Source of the DNA: Hemerocallis citrina
Lineage: Eukaryota > Streptophyta > Magnoliopsida > Asparagales > Asphodelaceae
Assembly: GCA_017893485.1 (NCBI GenBank)
Contig: CM030366.1
Location: 102,002,953 to 102,066,952 of the forward strand
DNA length: 64,000 nt
Reading direction: 5' to 3'
Positions within the stretch are counted from its first letter, which is position 1. The number at the start of each line of letters is the position of its first letter. This document shows, one piece after another, positions 21,086 to 33,524 of this stretch. The notes beneath the pieces are model-generated. The model had not been told where the DNA came from and did no database searches. It saw nothing but the letters and a program-made list of their open reading frames with translations. Both the position numbers and the translations under genes were made by a program.

Positions 21086-22367
21086 CTTCGGTTGGTATTT
21101 AATTTGAGGGGAAAAACATTTTTTTCGGGGATTTTGATGATTTAAAAAGTATGAAAAAAATATAGTTATTATCCTAAAATTTTGTGGTTCTTGTGAAAAA
21201 TAATTTGAAGATTATTTGCATTAAATGAAGTATGTTTTGAAAATAAAATGTATAATTTAGAATTATAGTTATACACTTGTATGTTATAAAAGTTGCACTT
21301 TGCAAAAGGACTTGAAATAAAATGTTAGGAAAGAAGTGAAATAAAGATAGAAATTATATTATGTGATGGATGTGAATTATTCTCATTGGAGAATAGTGTG
21401 AAAAATATGAAATGTGAATATTCATTTAGTGATGTGATTTCAATGTGAAAATGATATTTGATGAAGTACATGATTCCATGTATGGCTATGGACTTATGAA
21501 TAAATTAGAGATCATACTTTTGAAAAAGAAAATCTGTTATGATTATGAAAATGAGCTTATGAGCTGGAAATGCTCAATTTTGGAAATTGTGAATTGGAAT
21601 TGAAACAAAAGAGTAGCTAAGTCTCCCCCGGCAATTGGGAAGAAATGAAATGAAATTTGAAATGGAAGACCAAGGTTGGTCATGTTTGAATGAATGAATA
21701 AGTCCGGTTTAGTGGAGAGGCTAACTCTAGTGCTTTGATTTTGTTCATGATTCTATAGAATTAAGGATTAGTTACATAGTGAAGAGGTGATGAAAGTAAG
21801 AGAAAAACATTGAGTATGAGGGCCATTGGATTGTCGGCGAGAGCGTATCCCAGGATGTCCCATGATGAGTCATGATAGGGCATGGATACTGCTCCAGAGT
21901 ACCATCCCGATGGCGACGCTCGTGAGGTGTTTGAAGACTGCGGGTGGTGTCATGTCTATGGTAGGAGCTGAATTACCACAGGATGCCTGCATGATGAGTC
22001 ATGTGTCAGTGCGTTGGTATTCCCTCCAGGGCGCCTAGACATGAGTTCGTATGTCAGAAAACATCTAGGATACTTACCGTAGTTACAGTAGTAGATTAAG
22101 TCATGACGAGGGATTGAACCCTACAAAGACGAAGAACGATTAAGGGCTTGCCCTCGGACCTATATAGTATGGGATGCATAGAATCCGAACAAGTGTGCAT
22201 TAGTGTCATATAATATAAAAAACTGCATTAAGGACTAAGTGCACAATCACAACACGACATCAATAGGGTATTCCCTTTAGTTTGATATGTGACAAGTTTG
22301 TGTTTGTTAAATATGGAAAATGAGTTATACTATTTCCGGCATAGAGAGGATGGCCATGTATAATGTT

Positions 22368-22388
22368 CGTCGGTTGAATAAACTGACG
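22368..22388 (+). promoter_or_regulatory. Stem-loop near the LTR 3' end
   Basis: CGTCGGT and ACTGACG pair over 7 bp (one G-U) around a 7-nt loop, 247 bp before the LTR end. It parallels the stem-loop at 829-846 in element 1. Confidence 0.5.
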
Positions 22389-22638
22389 TACCCACAGTTT
22401 TGTATGCAGGATAAATGACATGATAAAGGTTAAAGAGGAACAGATGCTTAAAGATTATTCAATGTTGTTGTACATTGTAAATTTTACTTCCGCTGTGCAA
22501 TGTAAAGTGTAAAGTTTTATATAAACTCTGATGTAAAGTGAAAAGTTCAAATTTCCTTGTAAAATTGTACTAAATGAAGTGAAAAGATCCTATAGAACTC
22601 TCGAATTCAGTTGTATTGGGATTCGGGGCATTACAGAG

Positions 22639-22650
22639 TGGTATCAGAGC
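22639..22650 (+). other. Primer binding site of the Tekay-like element
   Basis: TGGTATCAGAGC, three bases after the LTR end, complementary to initiator tRNA-Met. Confidence 0.92.
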
Positions 22651-22794
22651 CATGCTTCACACTTGCACAAATTTATAAGGAACGACACCCTAGAAGTGGA
22701 CATTAGAGTGTGTGTTTGAGTCTAGAGATTTAAATGTAAGTGACTTACATTTGTGTCGCTCTATGACTTATGCTTCTTCCTCTCTATTTCTAAG

Positions 22795-23217
22795 ATGACT
22801 GATCACTTCGACCTTGCTGGAGACGACGACTAGCATATCATTGAGGAAGATTACCATCCTGGACAAGCAGATTTCGAGGAAGAGTACAATCCAGGGTAAG
22901 CAGATTCTGACGGAGAAGAATGGCCTGAATCCTGAGAGATTACCCCACCTCCGGATTCATCTAATGACTCTTCTGATGAAGAAGAAGAACCAGTTCCAAA
23001 TAGTCTTGTGATATCTCTTCAGAGGCAGGTAGAAACACTGCGAGAGAGAGTCGGATTATTGGAGGCTCAGTTGGCAAAGCGTAAGGACGACTTTTCTATT
23101 CTCAGTCATCGTGTATGGGAACTCGAGAAGAGGAAGAATCTGACAGATGTGCTGAAGGAAGAAGTTGATGAACTATGGGGAGAACTTCAAGAAGCGAAGA
23201 GGAACCGTAGGAGTTAG
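22795..23217 (+). pseudogene. Acidic coiled-coil ORF at the gag position, three in-frame stops
   Basis: An in-frame 140-codon reading begins at ATG 22795, 145 bp after the primer binding site, and ends with TAG at 23215. It is interrupted by TAG (22831), TAA (22897) and TGA (22933), the kinds of stop that C-to-T or G-to-A changes create. The N-terminal half is very acidic (EEEYNPG, PPPDSSNDSSDEEEEP). The C-terminal half is a heptad-like coiled coil (LQRQVETLRERVGLLEAQLA, LEKRKNLTDVLKEEVDELWG). It has no CCHC knuckle or gag domain that I can see, and gag itself is missing before the protease. The 96 bp to the next ORF are AT-rich and non-coding. Confidence 0.6.
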
Positions 23218-23313
23218 ACTGTTGTAGCTTCTACTATTTTCATTCTGATGTCAAGAAATATTTTTCAATTCGAATGTATAAAGTTTGGAATTCAATGAAA
23301 TAAAAATATTGAC

Positions 23314-26300
23314 TTGAAAGTTCATGTCTCATACTTCGAATTTGATGGACCTTTTACATCAGAATATGGAATGAAAGCTGTTGTGTTGTTCGATACTGGA
23401 TCCTCTCATACTTTTATGTCTCCTAAATTTGCTAAAGTGTTGGGAGTTGAACGGAAGATTTTTCCAGGCAAGATCTTTGCAGTGGCTACTCCATCAGGGG
23501 AAACTCTAACCACTGATCGGTACTATGCTGATTGTGAGATTGTGATTGGAGATCGAATCTTTGGGATTGATCTGATCGAGTTGACTATCTTGGGAGTCGA
23601 TGTTATCATTGGCATTGATTGGATGTCGGTGTACAGTGCAAGCATCGAGTGTAAGACCAAGACGGTAACAGTGAAGGCTCCAGGTGGACCTGAAGTCACT
23701 TTCCAAGAGAAGAAGAAGTGTTCTAAGCTGGTGGCAGCTATCCGGAAGGAAGAGACTCCTGTGGAAGTGCAAGGAATTCCTGTGGTTCGGGACTATCCGA
23801 CTGTGTTCTTGGATGATTTCCCTGGGTTACCCCCACATCATGATGTAGAGTTCAGCATCACTGTTCAACCGGGAAGTGCACCCATTTCTAAGGCACCGTA
23901 TAAGATGGCTCCAGTGGAACAGGATGAGGTGAACCGGCAGATAGAGGAACTGTTGGAGAAAGGCTTTATTCAACCTAGTGCATCACCTTGGGGAGCACCA
24001 GTGCTTTTGGTAAAGAAGAAGGATGGATCGATGAGAATGTGTATCGATTACCGGGAGCTGAATAAGGTCACTGTTCAGAATAAGTATCCTATTCCCCGAA
24101 TTGATGATTTGTTCGATCGTCTACAAGGAGCAGCTATTTTCTCCAAAATAGATCTTCGATCAGGGTATCACCAAGTTCGAGTGAAAGCTGAAGATGTGCA
24201 TAAAACTACATTTAGAACTCGACATGGGCATTACGAATTCTTAGTTATGCCATTTGGAGTAACGAATGCACCCGCAATCTTCATGGATTTGATGAACAGA
24301 GTTCTGAGGCCGTTCATTGATTCTTTCGTCGTGGTGTTTATCGACGATATCCTCGTGTACTCCAAGTCAGAGGAGGAGTACACCGAGCATCTGGCAGCAG
24401 TGTTGAAGAAGCTGGAAGAGCAGGAGTTGTATGCCAAGTTATCCAAGTGTGATTTCTGGAAATCTGAAGTGGCATTTCTAGGTCACATCCTTTTGAGTGG
24501 CAACTGACCCTCAGAAGATAGAGGCAGTGAGAGATTGGGCTAGGCCTACTACAGGGAAGGAAGTCAGAAGTTTTCTTGGAATGACTGGATACTACAGGAG
24601 ATTCATTCAAGGTTATGCTCAGATAGCCATGCCGCTTACTGGTCTGACCAAGAAGAATGTGAACTTCAGGTGGACTGAGCAATGTGAGGCGAGCTTTCAG
24701 GAGTTGAAAGAGAAACTGACTACTGCACCAATTTTGGTTTTGCCTAGAGCATGTGTTGAGTATGATGTTTATAGCGATGCTTCACATCGTGGGCTTGGTT
24801 GCGTCTTAATGCAAGAAGGAAGAGTAATCGCTTATGGGTCTAGGCAACTACGACTGCATGAGAAGAATTACCCGACTCATGATCTGGAGTTGGCTACGAT
24901 TATCTTTGTCCTGAAGCAATGGAGGCACTACGTGTACGGTGAGAAATTGAACATGTACACGGACCACAAGAGTTTGAAGTACATATATCAGCAGAAGGAT
25001 CTGAATTTGAGGCAGCGGAGATGGTTGGAAGTGCTTGAGGACATGCGACCTGAGATCAAGTATCATCCTGGGAAAGCTAATGTTGTTGCTGATGCACTTA
25101 GTCGCAAGAGCAGTTTATCCAGTTTGATTACAACTCAGAAGCATCTGATTGAGGAATTGGATCGAGCAGGTATTGAAGTTGTCTTGCAAGAATTGGGAGC
25201 ATCTTTGGCTCAGTTAAGGCTTCAGCCTACACTGAATGGAAGGATCATTGCAAGTCAGGAGGTTGATGCTGATATTTTGAAGATGAAGGAGCAGGTTAGT
25301 GCTGGCAAGTTGCCCGGATTTCAAATCAGGGATGGAGTGCTGTGGTTTGGAGAGAGGCTGTGCGTTCCAAATCAGGCGGACCTGAAAGAAAGTATTCTTC
25401 AGGAAGCGCATGCCACTCTTTTGTCGGTACATCCTGGGAGTACTAAGATGTACAAAGACATCAAACATAATTTCTAGTGGTCAGGTTTGAAGCAGGATGT
25501 GGCTGAATTTGTGGCGAAGTATGAGGTTTGTCAGCAAGTCAAAGCCGAAAATCAGAGATCCGGAGGTCTATTACAGCCGTTACCTATTCCGGAATGGAAG
25601 TGGGATAACATCAGTATGGATTTCATTACGGGATTGCCTAAGAGTGCTAAAGGCAATGATGCGATTTGGGTTATAGTCGATCGACTAACCAAGTCTGCTC
25701 ATTTTTTGGCAATGAAACTCACTGCTTCGATGGACAAGTTAGCTGAGTTGTATGTTGGCGAGATCGTCCGGCTTCATGGTGTTCCGTCAACTATTGTGTC
25801 TGATCAAGATGCGCGGTTTACTTCACATTTCTGGAGGAGTCTTCAGACAGCTTTGGGTACCAAGAAAGATTTCAGCACTGCTTTTCATCCGCAAACTGAT
25901 GGGCAGACCGAGAGAGTCAACCGTATTCTTGAGGATATGCTTCGGTGTTGTGCACTAGACTTTGGAGGCAGTTGGGAAAGGCATTTACCCTTGGTAGAGT
26001 TTGCCTACAACAATAGTTTTCAGGCTAGCATTGGGATGGCGCCGTACGAAGCTCTGTATGGCAGGAAGTGCAGAACACCTGTTTGTTGGTTTGAAGTTGG
26101 GGAGCATCAATTGTTTGGGCCTGAGCTTGTGCAGCAAACTTCTGAAAAGATTGTTCTGATCAGGAAAAGGTTGGTAGAAGCTCAGAGCTGGCAGAAAAGC
26201 TATGCAGACAACCGGAGAAGGGACCTTGAGTTTGAGGAAGGTGACTTCGTCTTTCTGAAAGTATCGCCCAGTAAAGGTGTGGTTCGATTTGGCAAAGGCG

Positions 26301-26656
26301 GGAAGTTAGCCCTGAGATTTATAGGCCCGTATAAGATATTGAAAAGGATCGGGAAAACTGCTTACCGGCTTGAGTTACCGGAAGAGTTGTCTCAGGTGCA
26401 CAATGTCTTTCATGTGTCTATGCTGAGAGGTTATATTCCATATCCGAGTCATCATTTGCCTAAAGTGCTGGAAGGTTTGCAGTTGGATCTGAATTACATC
26501 GAGTCTCCTGTAGAGATTGTTGATCGTCGAGAGAAAGTCTTGAGGAATAAGACGATACCGATGGTCAAGGTAGTCTGGAGAAACCATTTGATTGAAGAGG
26601 CTACTTGGGAGTCTAGGGAGAGGATGTTAAAGGATTATCCTGAGCTTTTTCCTTGA
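23314..26656 (+). pseudogene. pol polyprotein (PR-RT-RNaseH-IN-chromodomain-like), broken twice
   Basis: Polyprotein that would process, copy and integrate the element. The first frame (23314-24507, 397 codons) has the protease DTGSS (residues 27-31) and reverse transcriptase (about residues 205-397) with [16 protein letters not shown] and the FIDD catalytic box (342-345). The frame shifts near 24495 by a small deletion. The second frame (24497-26656) holds the end of RT (GYYRRFIQG), RNase H (YSDAS at 24769, TDHKSL, DALSRK at about 25093) and integrase, with a TAG at 25475-25477 where a Trp codon is expected in the zinc-binding region. The integrase core shows D (MDFITG), D (SDQDARF) and E ([11 protein letters not shown]). 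The C-terminus ends [11 protein letters not shown]...[12 protein letters not shown], a chromodomain-like tail of chromoviruses. No gag domain precedes it. Confidence 0.92.
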
Positions 26657-26739
26657 TTGTATCTTTGTATCTTTTTGTTCTTGTTGTGAGTGTTTGTTTT
26701 CTCGCTCTTGACTGTAGTTCCGGGGACGGAACTATTCTA

Positions 26740-26751
26740 AGGAGGGAGTGT
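26740..26751 (+). other. Polypurine tract of the Tekay-like element
   Basis: AAGGAGGGAGTGT immediately before the 3' LTR start (TG at 26752), about 95 bp after the pol stop. Confidence 0.8.
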
Positions 26752-27734
26752 TGTAATGCCCCGATTTTCATTTAATGAAAATTATTTTATTTTTGCACGT
26801 AGTGTGCACGTGCAATATTTTTGGTTGAAGTAAATCTTATAATTATTTTCATTATGATGAGCATAGATGTTTAAATAAGTGCTTCTTAATTATTTTTATA
26901 TAAAGCCCCCTTTTCAAATAAACAAAAGCCTTTCTTTCTAAAAGCCCAAATTGAATTAATTTATTTTCTTTTATAAATTATTATTTTGGCCCATAAACTA
27001 AAGCCCATGAGCTATTCTATTTTTAAATACAACTTGTAATGTAGAATACAATTTAAAGATTTTTTTTATATATTGTACAAATTTTTAAATGGAGACCAAG
27101 TTGCATACACGTGCACTACACGTACACGTGGAATATGCACAATGCTAGGTCGGTTGTGATCTTGGAGGGAAATGAAAATTTCAAATGGGATCATGGTGAT
27201 GGTGGTTACTTGATCATGGGTGGTTAGTGTAACTCCTCCTTAAATCTTAGCCATTTGTTCCTAACTCCTACTTCAATCTTAGCCATCCATACTCCTATTT
27301 TTTTAGTATAAATACCCCCCTCCCCTTTGGCTAATATTCTTGTGCTAATTAATTCCTCCAAAACTATAGTTCAAAATACAATTATCTAGTAGTTAGTAAG
27401 TGAGTAAAAGATTGAGAGTGTGTGGGAGAATTGTGCTTGCAACAATCATGAGGAGAGGCCGGTTTTTTTTCATCAAAGGGAGTGCTCGGTTTTTGGTGTG
27501 CTTGAGGCTCGGGTGCCCGCTTCTAGGAGGAGGATCGTTCATTTGCAAGGACATTTGTTTAGGAGGTTGCTAGTTATTTTTGTCTCCAACTAAGGTGGGT
27601 AAATTTTCCATGTTTCTAATTAGGAATGCATGCTAGATTTGAATGGGAAGAATGATGCATGAAAAAGATTAAGAATGAGTACACATTTAATTGGAAAAAT
27701 GATCTATTGATTTGTTGAAATGTTGATATGAAAT
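26752..27734 (+). repeat. 3' LTR of the Tekay-like element, segment 1
   Basis: Matches 19345 to about 20332 of the 5' LTR, including the TATA box (27307). It ends in the TSD gaaat (27730-27734) made by LTR A. Confidence 0.92.
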
Positions 27735-29254
27735 TGTAACACCTCGAATTTTTAAAATACCGGAAATACTTGTTTTTATATATTTGGAGTGGTGAAAAAT
27801 TATTTTTGATATATTTTATTTAGATATTGATAATGGTATGGATATTTTGTTGGATTGGCGTGGTTGATATATTGGAGTTTATGAGTCGAGTTTTGTGTGA
27901 AGAAATATTGTTTACTCTATTTTATAATTTTAGAAAATTATTGTGAGACTATTTTATGCATTTTATATTGTTAGTATTTTAAAGTGCGAGAGTTGGGAGT
28001 TTATTTGAAATAATTTTGGAGATGGGGGCTTATATGAAATACTTCTATTTATTTATTTATTTATTTAACAAAACCTCCCCCCATCCCCTTTCTTCTTCTT
28101 TCTTTTTTCCTGAACCCGATCGCTAGGTTGCTGCCGAACCCATTTTCGGCCCCAACTTCACTCCACCCAAATTCACTCCAATATTTCATGGTTTTCAAAT
28201 TAATTTTAGGGGATGTCCCAGTGGAAGGTGCTCTAGCTCGTGGTAGCGTTGGATTTTCGAAAGGATTCCGAAAAGGTAAACCCTATAATTTATTTTTGTA
28301 TAAAATTTTGTGTGGTTAATTTATTTTGAGTAGAATGGTTATGGTAGGGAGATTTGGAGGTGTTGGGCATGGTAGAGGTAAGAGATTAGCAAATTATTGG
28401 GGGTTTTGCAAGTTGCTAAAAAATTAGGGTTTTGGGTTTGTAAAAGAGAGTTATATAGGTATGAATTATTTCTTGTATAGTAATGGAAAATATAGTTGAG
28501 TTATTAAGATATTTTGGGGGTGAGTCTAGTTATTGTTTAGGGGATAAAAACCCCGTAGGAATTTGTCTCATACGTGCATTGCACGTGCGTATCCCAGATG
28601 TTCAATAAAACGTCTGTGTGATATTAAGATTAGTGTTATTATTTTTCTGTGGTTGATTTGGATGAATCGAGCCTTAATTGTGTGGAAATTTGATAATAGG
28701 TGATGTTAGCGATTTCGGATGCGTGGCAGGGTGCTTCGAGTCTTCGCAGGATGCTATGTGAGTATGATCTTTAATTTTATATGCATAAGGTGCTATGAAA
28801 ATTTTAAAATACGGTTTGGTGTGTGATGTGTGAAGTGTATTGAGTATGGAAATGTTCATAAGTAGAATACGGCGTAAATTATGAGGTATAAGAAATTAGG
28901 ATATATATGTATGAGAGTGTGTTGTTGCTTGTAGATAAATATTTATATGCTTCTGGGTTGTAATGTTGAGATTTATGTATGCGAATGTTTGGGGATATGT
29001 GATGTGTGATCTCATGACTGATGTGATGAGGTGGAACGCATGGTGTGTTATGATATGATATTGTGATGCGATAATACGATGAAGTGAATGGTGTGGTGTA
29101 TGTGTGATAGGTGTGTGATAAATTGAAAATTTGGTGTGATAAAGTAATGTGAAAAATTTGCATGATGTGGGTGCGCCATGTGGATAACTAATGGTTTGCG
29201 TATGTTTATGAATTTAATGGAGTCGTGTGCTTCCATGTTATGGTATAATGGCGA

Positions 29255-29770
29255 AATTATATTACATAAGAGTTATAAAGAAGATATCTTTATGTATGGA
29301 GTTATATTATAAAGAGGAGATATATATGTGGAGAAATATAATAAAGGAGATATATTTATTTATGGAGTTATATTATAAAGGAGATATATATATATATATG
29401 GAGATATTTTATTAAAGGAGTTACTATATTAAGGGAGTTATTATAAAGGAGTTATACTATAAAGGAGATATACAGTGATGTATTATAAAGGAGTTATGTT
29501 ATACAGGAGATATATTTATATATGGAGTATATTATAAAGGAGATATATTATAAATGAATATGCGAAGTTATTTTATTAAAGGAGTTATTATATTAAAGGA
29601 GTTGTATTAAAGGAGTTATTATAAAGGAGTTATATATATTGCCTGAAATTATATTTGGGGAACAGGAGTTATATATATATTTATATTGCCCCAAATTTTA
29701 TATTTGGGGAAGAGGAGTTATATTGTGAAGGAGTATATAATAAAGGAGATGTGTATGTGTATATAGAGGA
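29255..29770. repeat. Degenerate GGAGATATAT/GGAGTTATA simple repeat
   Basis: Dozens of variable 10-25-bp words of the ATAAAGGAGATATAT type; low complexity, inside LTR A. Confidence 0.8.
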
Positions 29771-31572
29771 GAATTAAATATTGCAGTGCCGCACAATCTC
29801 CCGGGGTTTGGGCTAGACCCCACAGGCCCGGGATACACCCGGAACAGGAGTTATATTTATATTACCCCAAATTTTATATTTGGGGATCAGGAGTTATATA
29901 TTGCCCCAAACTATGTTTGGGAATCAGGAGTTTCCCTCGCTGGTATAGGGCCAGGAGGAAGACGTAGCCTCGGACGTGTAAGACTCTGTGTGAGCATCGA
30001 TCCGCGTGTTATATTTTACTTTTGACTAGCCTTTTGGCTTTAGTCTTGGTTGGACAAGCGCGCAACCGTACTTTCAATCCAGCCCACAAATGGTAGATGC
30101 TTAGGACACCTGGATCTGGGTGATGTGGTGGGTTAGCAGGATTGAAATGTACGGGATGGGAGGCACAGAGATCCCTGTGTTGTACGAGGAGGTCAGTTGT
30201 GTGGGCACTGAAAAGGAGTAAATATAAAGGTGTATATGTGTATTGAAAGAATGTATATATAAAGATATTGATGATATGATATATATTTCGGAGATTATTT
30301 ATATTATGGGAGACATGAATATACTACGGGAGATATATATGTATATATATTGACATTTGGCTTGAGATGTGATGTGATATTACCCAGACTGTGTGTTTGG
30401 GGTGCGGTGAATATTACCCAAGCTATCGGCTTTGGGATTTGGTATGTGATTGCCCAAACTATGTTTGGGATATGGAGTATAATGTGATAAGAATGAAGGT
30501 GAAGTCAAAGGCATTTGCGCTATAAGTGGTATGTTAATGATGTGATGAAATGCGAGTAAAGTGCCAGGTGTATTGAGATGTTATGTTTTGAGTATAAGAC
30601 ATGAATTAATATGATATTATGAGAAGAGATGCGTATGTTTATGGTGTGATATGTGATACAATACAATAAGACCAATACCTGTATTATGAGGTGGGTAATG
30701 AAAATGGTTATTAAAGAAAGTGTGCTGTGTTATAAGTGGTGTGCCTTGAAATTGTGACTAGGAACTACCCGCCTGCTATTTCGGAGGAAATAGTGGGAAC
30801 TACCTGCCTAGGCACAATTTTCAGGATGGACGAGGGAGTTGTTGATATGCTAGTTGTATTGTGAGTTGGAAATAAAAATAAAGATGAGGGTGAAAATAAG
30901 CGATGTGATGAGATTGGAAAGAAAAGAAAGTAAAGGGTAAATTATAATGTGATGATACGTGGGATGAATGCGTTATTATGAGACTAAGTGTGGGAAAGGT
31001 TATGCGATTAAATGAATGCATATGAGGATATACGATGACAATGAATAAGATGATTTAAAATGGAGTGGATGTGAAGTAATGTTACGAGATAAGTAGGAAA
31101 GAATGAGTTGTATGTATAAATGAAAAGGAATGGTAAATGAAATATGTGGTTGGATAAGTATGCAGAAAAATGGCAGTGACCATATGTGATTAGTAATGAA
31201 AGTAAAGAAATGTGGAGGTGATGGTAATTATGAAATGATGATTATTTGTGTTGGGGATTTCAAAATACAAAGAAATGGAATGTGAATTAGTGTGTGGCTT
31301 TGTAATTGAGCATAAATTGAACGAGTTGTGTATATATGTATTTATATATATGCAGTCATAAATTAAGATGCATTTAGCGAAGGGTGTGAAGTTATGGATA
31401 TAGGTTGACGGATGCAGATTTGACGGGTACTTGATACAAAGTGGTATTCTTGATGCTTTAATGTTCAGATTCAGATTAAATCTTTTTACCTTGACATTTG
31501 TAAGTTTAATTTATATTCGTTATATTGTTTGGGTTATTTATTAGATTAGTGAATTATACTCACACCAGAAAT

Positions 31573-31601
31573 GGCTAACCCCTTAGTGTTTGGGGGGTTA
31601 G
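31573..31601 (+). promoter_or_regulatory. Conserved CCCC/GGGG hairpin in LTR A
   Basis: CTAACCCCTTAG, TGTTT and GGGGGGTTAG can form a strong stem, preceded by ACTCACACC. The cassette is shared with element 2 LTR and LTR C. Confidence 0.5.
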
Positions 31602-32211
31602 GAGAGTCCGAGGATGACCCTAGATCCCCTACTGTTACAGGTTCTCAATCAGTGCAGAGGTGAGGTGCAGATGGTAGGGTGAAGTTTTAAATTTAAAATT
31701 TTGTATTAATTCGCTTTATGAATAGTTGAAGTTATGATTTAAATTGTACTATGGATGTATATGCATGTATATGATGACGATGAGGATAGTGTGAGGTGGT
31801 ATAGTATGATTGTGACCCGTACCCATCTTGTTGTGGTGTACTGGGCTCTGTGGTAGATTTTACAAAGGTTTTTCTAAAAACTTTACCTCGTTTTCAAAGA
31901 AATTTATAGTTTTTATTTGATATTTGATTATCCGTTATGAGTTTGGCCCCCAGAGCATTATATTATATTGCCTGTGTGTTTCTGCTCATTTTGGCCTGGG
32001 GAGCCCGTAAAATTATTGCCTGTATTGTGAGCTACGGAATTTTGAGCAAAATTCCGTAAGCTTTTTGTGTTTTGGGGCAAAATTTACAGGGGAGACTCTG
32101 TCAAAATTTTTCCTGAAATATAACTTTCTTAGTTTATGTTTAAAGTGATATAGAAATTGAAAGAATTGAGTTTGGAGTCCAAAAAAAATAAAAATATTTA
32201 AGGGCGTTACA

Positions 32212-32950
32212 GAAATTGTATGTGGTTCCATTAGTAAAGTCTAAATTTTGTGTGAATTGAATATGGCCATGGATTGCTTGCGGAAAATCTCATTATCTAC
32301 ATCAAGAATTATACACAAAAGTTAATAGATTAACAATGCTACTTTATGTGTTTAAATGAATCTTTGTGTTTTATTGAAATGAATGAATTAAAATATAGAT
32401 TTGTATGTTTGGTAAATGATTAAAAACAGGAAATTAATATGAAGTTTGCTAATAAAGAGATTAGTCATATTAATTGTTAAGAAATGTCGAAAAAGAAGAA
32501 ATGTGGTAGTGATAATTTAGAATTCGAATTAATTGCATGAAAAACATGTATTAATTATTGAGAAAAATTACTTTCTATATACTGGAGTATAATTTATGAT
32601 GGTATTAGTCAATCTGGAAATTTACAGAAATTTTTATAAAAGCAAAATGAAATGAGGACTTGTTGAATATTGAAATGTTTTAAATAACAAAGAGATTTGT
32701 TTTAAATAGACTTCGAGTTGCACTAGTGACAACCCGAGCGCATAGCTCAAGTGGTTGGGATGACCCTAGTTCGCTACAGTGGGTTTTCGGGTCTCAGGTT
32801 ATTGGTTCGAATCCCCTGGTCACCATACTTTTGTTTCATTTTTTTTAAAATATAAGAACTACAGCCGAGAGCATTAGATGCTCTCAGCGCCTTCTTCTAA
32901 CGCGTACAGCGTTCGGCCTAGTGGTCGGTGCCCTTGGTTGTTTTCCCTAT
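32212..32950 (+). repeat. 3' LTR of the Tekay-like element, segment 2
   Basis: Continues segment 1 from the gaaat TSD and ends in TSD cctat (32946-32950). It contains tRNA-like cassette 1 (with an intact B box GGTTCGAATCC) and the A box of cassette 2. Confidence 0.92.
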
Positions 32951-32978
32951 TGTTGTGCAATCTAGATGATCTAAATAA

Positions 32979-33000
32979 CACTACAAAAGATACTCGATTT
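32979..33000 (+). repeat. CACTA left terminal inverted repeat
   Basis: CACTACAAAAGATACTCGAT and TT; one mismatch to the right end. Confidence 0.93.
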
Positions 33001-33095
33001 AGCGGCGAATATTCCCCGGCATTTTATTTAAAAACGCCGGTGAAGTGTATTATTCACCGGCGTGTCTAATTAAAACGCCGGTGAAAAGCTACGAT
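33001..33095. repeat. CACTA left subterminal repeats
   Basis: About four CGCCGGTG/CACCGGCG words in alternating orientation, expected binding sites for TNPA-type protein. There are far fewer than at the right end. Confidence 0.75.
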
Positions 33096-33099
33096 AAAT

Positions 33100-33399
33100 C
33101 CCATCTACCTTAACCTTTCGCTCGCCATTTTCCCAAACCCCAAAAAAATAAAGAAAAAGAGGGCGCTTCGTTTTCCCTCCTTCCTCGCTCTACTTCCCGC
33201 GCGTTTGCCTCCGCCGCTTCGTCCTCTTCGACAGCCTTCGACCATTCGTCATCGTCCCTTCTTCCCTTCGCCATTTTCGATTTCCCTCCTCCCTATCCCG
33301 ATTTGGAGGTGAATCGGCGATCGGAAATGACCGTGTCGCCCCGCTCTCTCTCTATCTCCTCCCCCCCGCGCTCGTCGCCCCGCTCTCTCTCTCTCTTCG
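33100..33399 (+). other. Putative 5' untranslated exon of the TNPA-like gene
   Basis: GC- and CT-rich leader-like stretch ending in TCTTCG with donor GTATCA at 33400. The next acceptor is CTTGACAG at 35471, eight bases before the coding ATG. The intervening intron (33400-35471) is filled with 310-bp repeats. A degenerate copy of this exon end occurs at 38150-38215 and again at 43562-43627. Confidence 0.45.
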
Positions 33400-33524
33400 G
33401 TATCATCTCTTGATTTCCCTTATTTTTGAAACTTAGCATGTTTTTTCTGATAGATGCATCTTGATTTCCTTAACATGAATGGTTTAGTTGGGATCAAGAA
33501 TTAATAGAAAAATATATGCTTAGG

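Larger units (their letters stand above)
19345..22635 (+). repeat. 5' LTR of the Tekay-like element
   Basis: TGTAATGCCCCGATTTTC...GGGGCATTACA. Promoter at 19900; two tRNA-like cassettes at 20851-21085; a stem-loop at 22368-22388. Compared with the 3' LTR pieces it shows only scattered differences, indicating a relatively recent insertion. The short ORF at 21826-22038 recurs in the 3' LTR only because the LTRs are copies. Confidence 0.92.
27735..32211. mobile_element. Solo LTR A (4.5 kb), TSD gaaat
   Basis: TGTAACACCTCG...AGGGCGTTACA with perfect 5-bp repeats gaaat on both sides (27730-27734, 32212-32216) and no primer binding site or coding interior. It is therefore a solo LTR left by LTR-LTR recombination. 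It contains a region of degenerate AAAGGAGATATAT words (29255-29770), several CCCCAAA...TTTGGGG inverted words (29680-29925), and the conserved CTAACCCC...GGGGGGTTAG hairpin (31573-31601). No gene is seen in it. Confidence 0.88.

Noticed and set aside
21826..22038. 70-codon ORF conserved at 50609-50821
   Set aside because: The conservation is simply that of the two LTRs of one young element; it has no start context or domain.
27735..32211. A host gene inside the long solo LTR A (ORF of 79 codons near 29786)
   Set aside because: The reading is isolated, lies among CCCCAAA/TTTGGGG and GGAGATATAT repeats, and has no splice partners.
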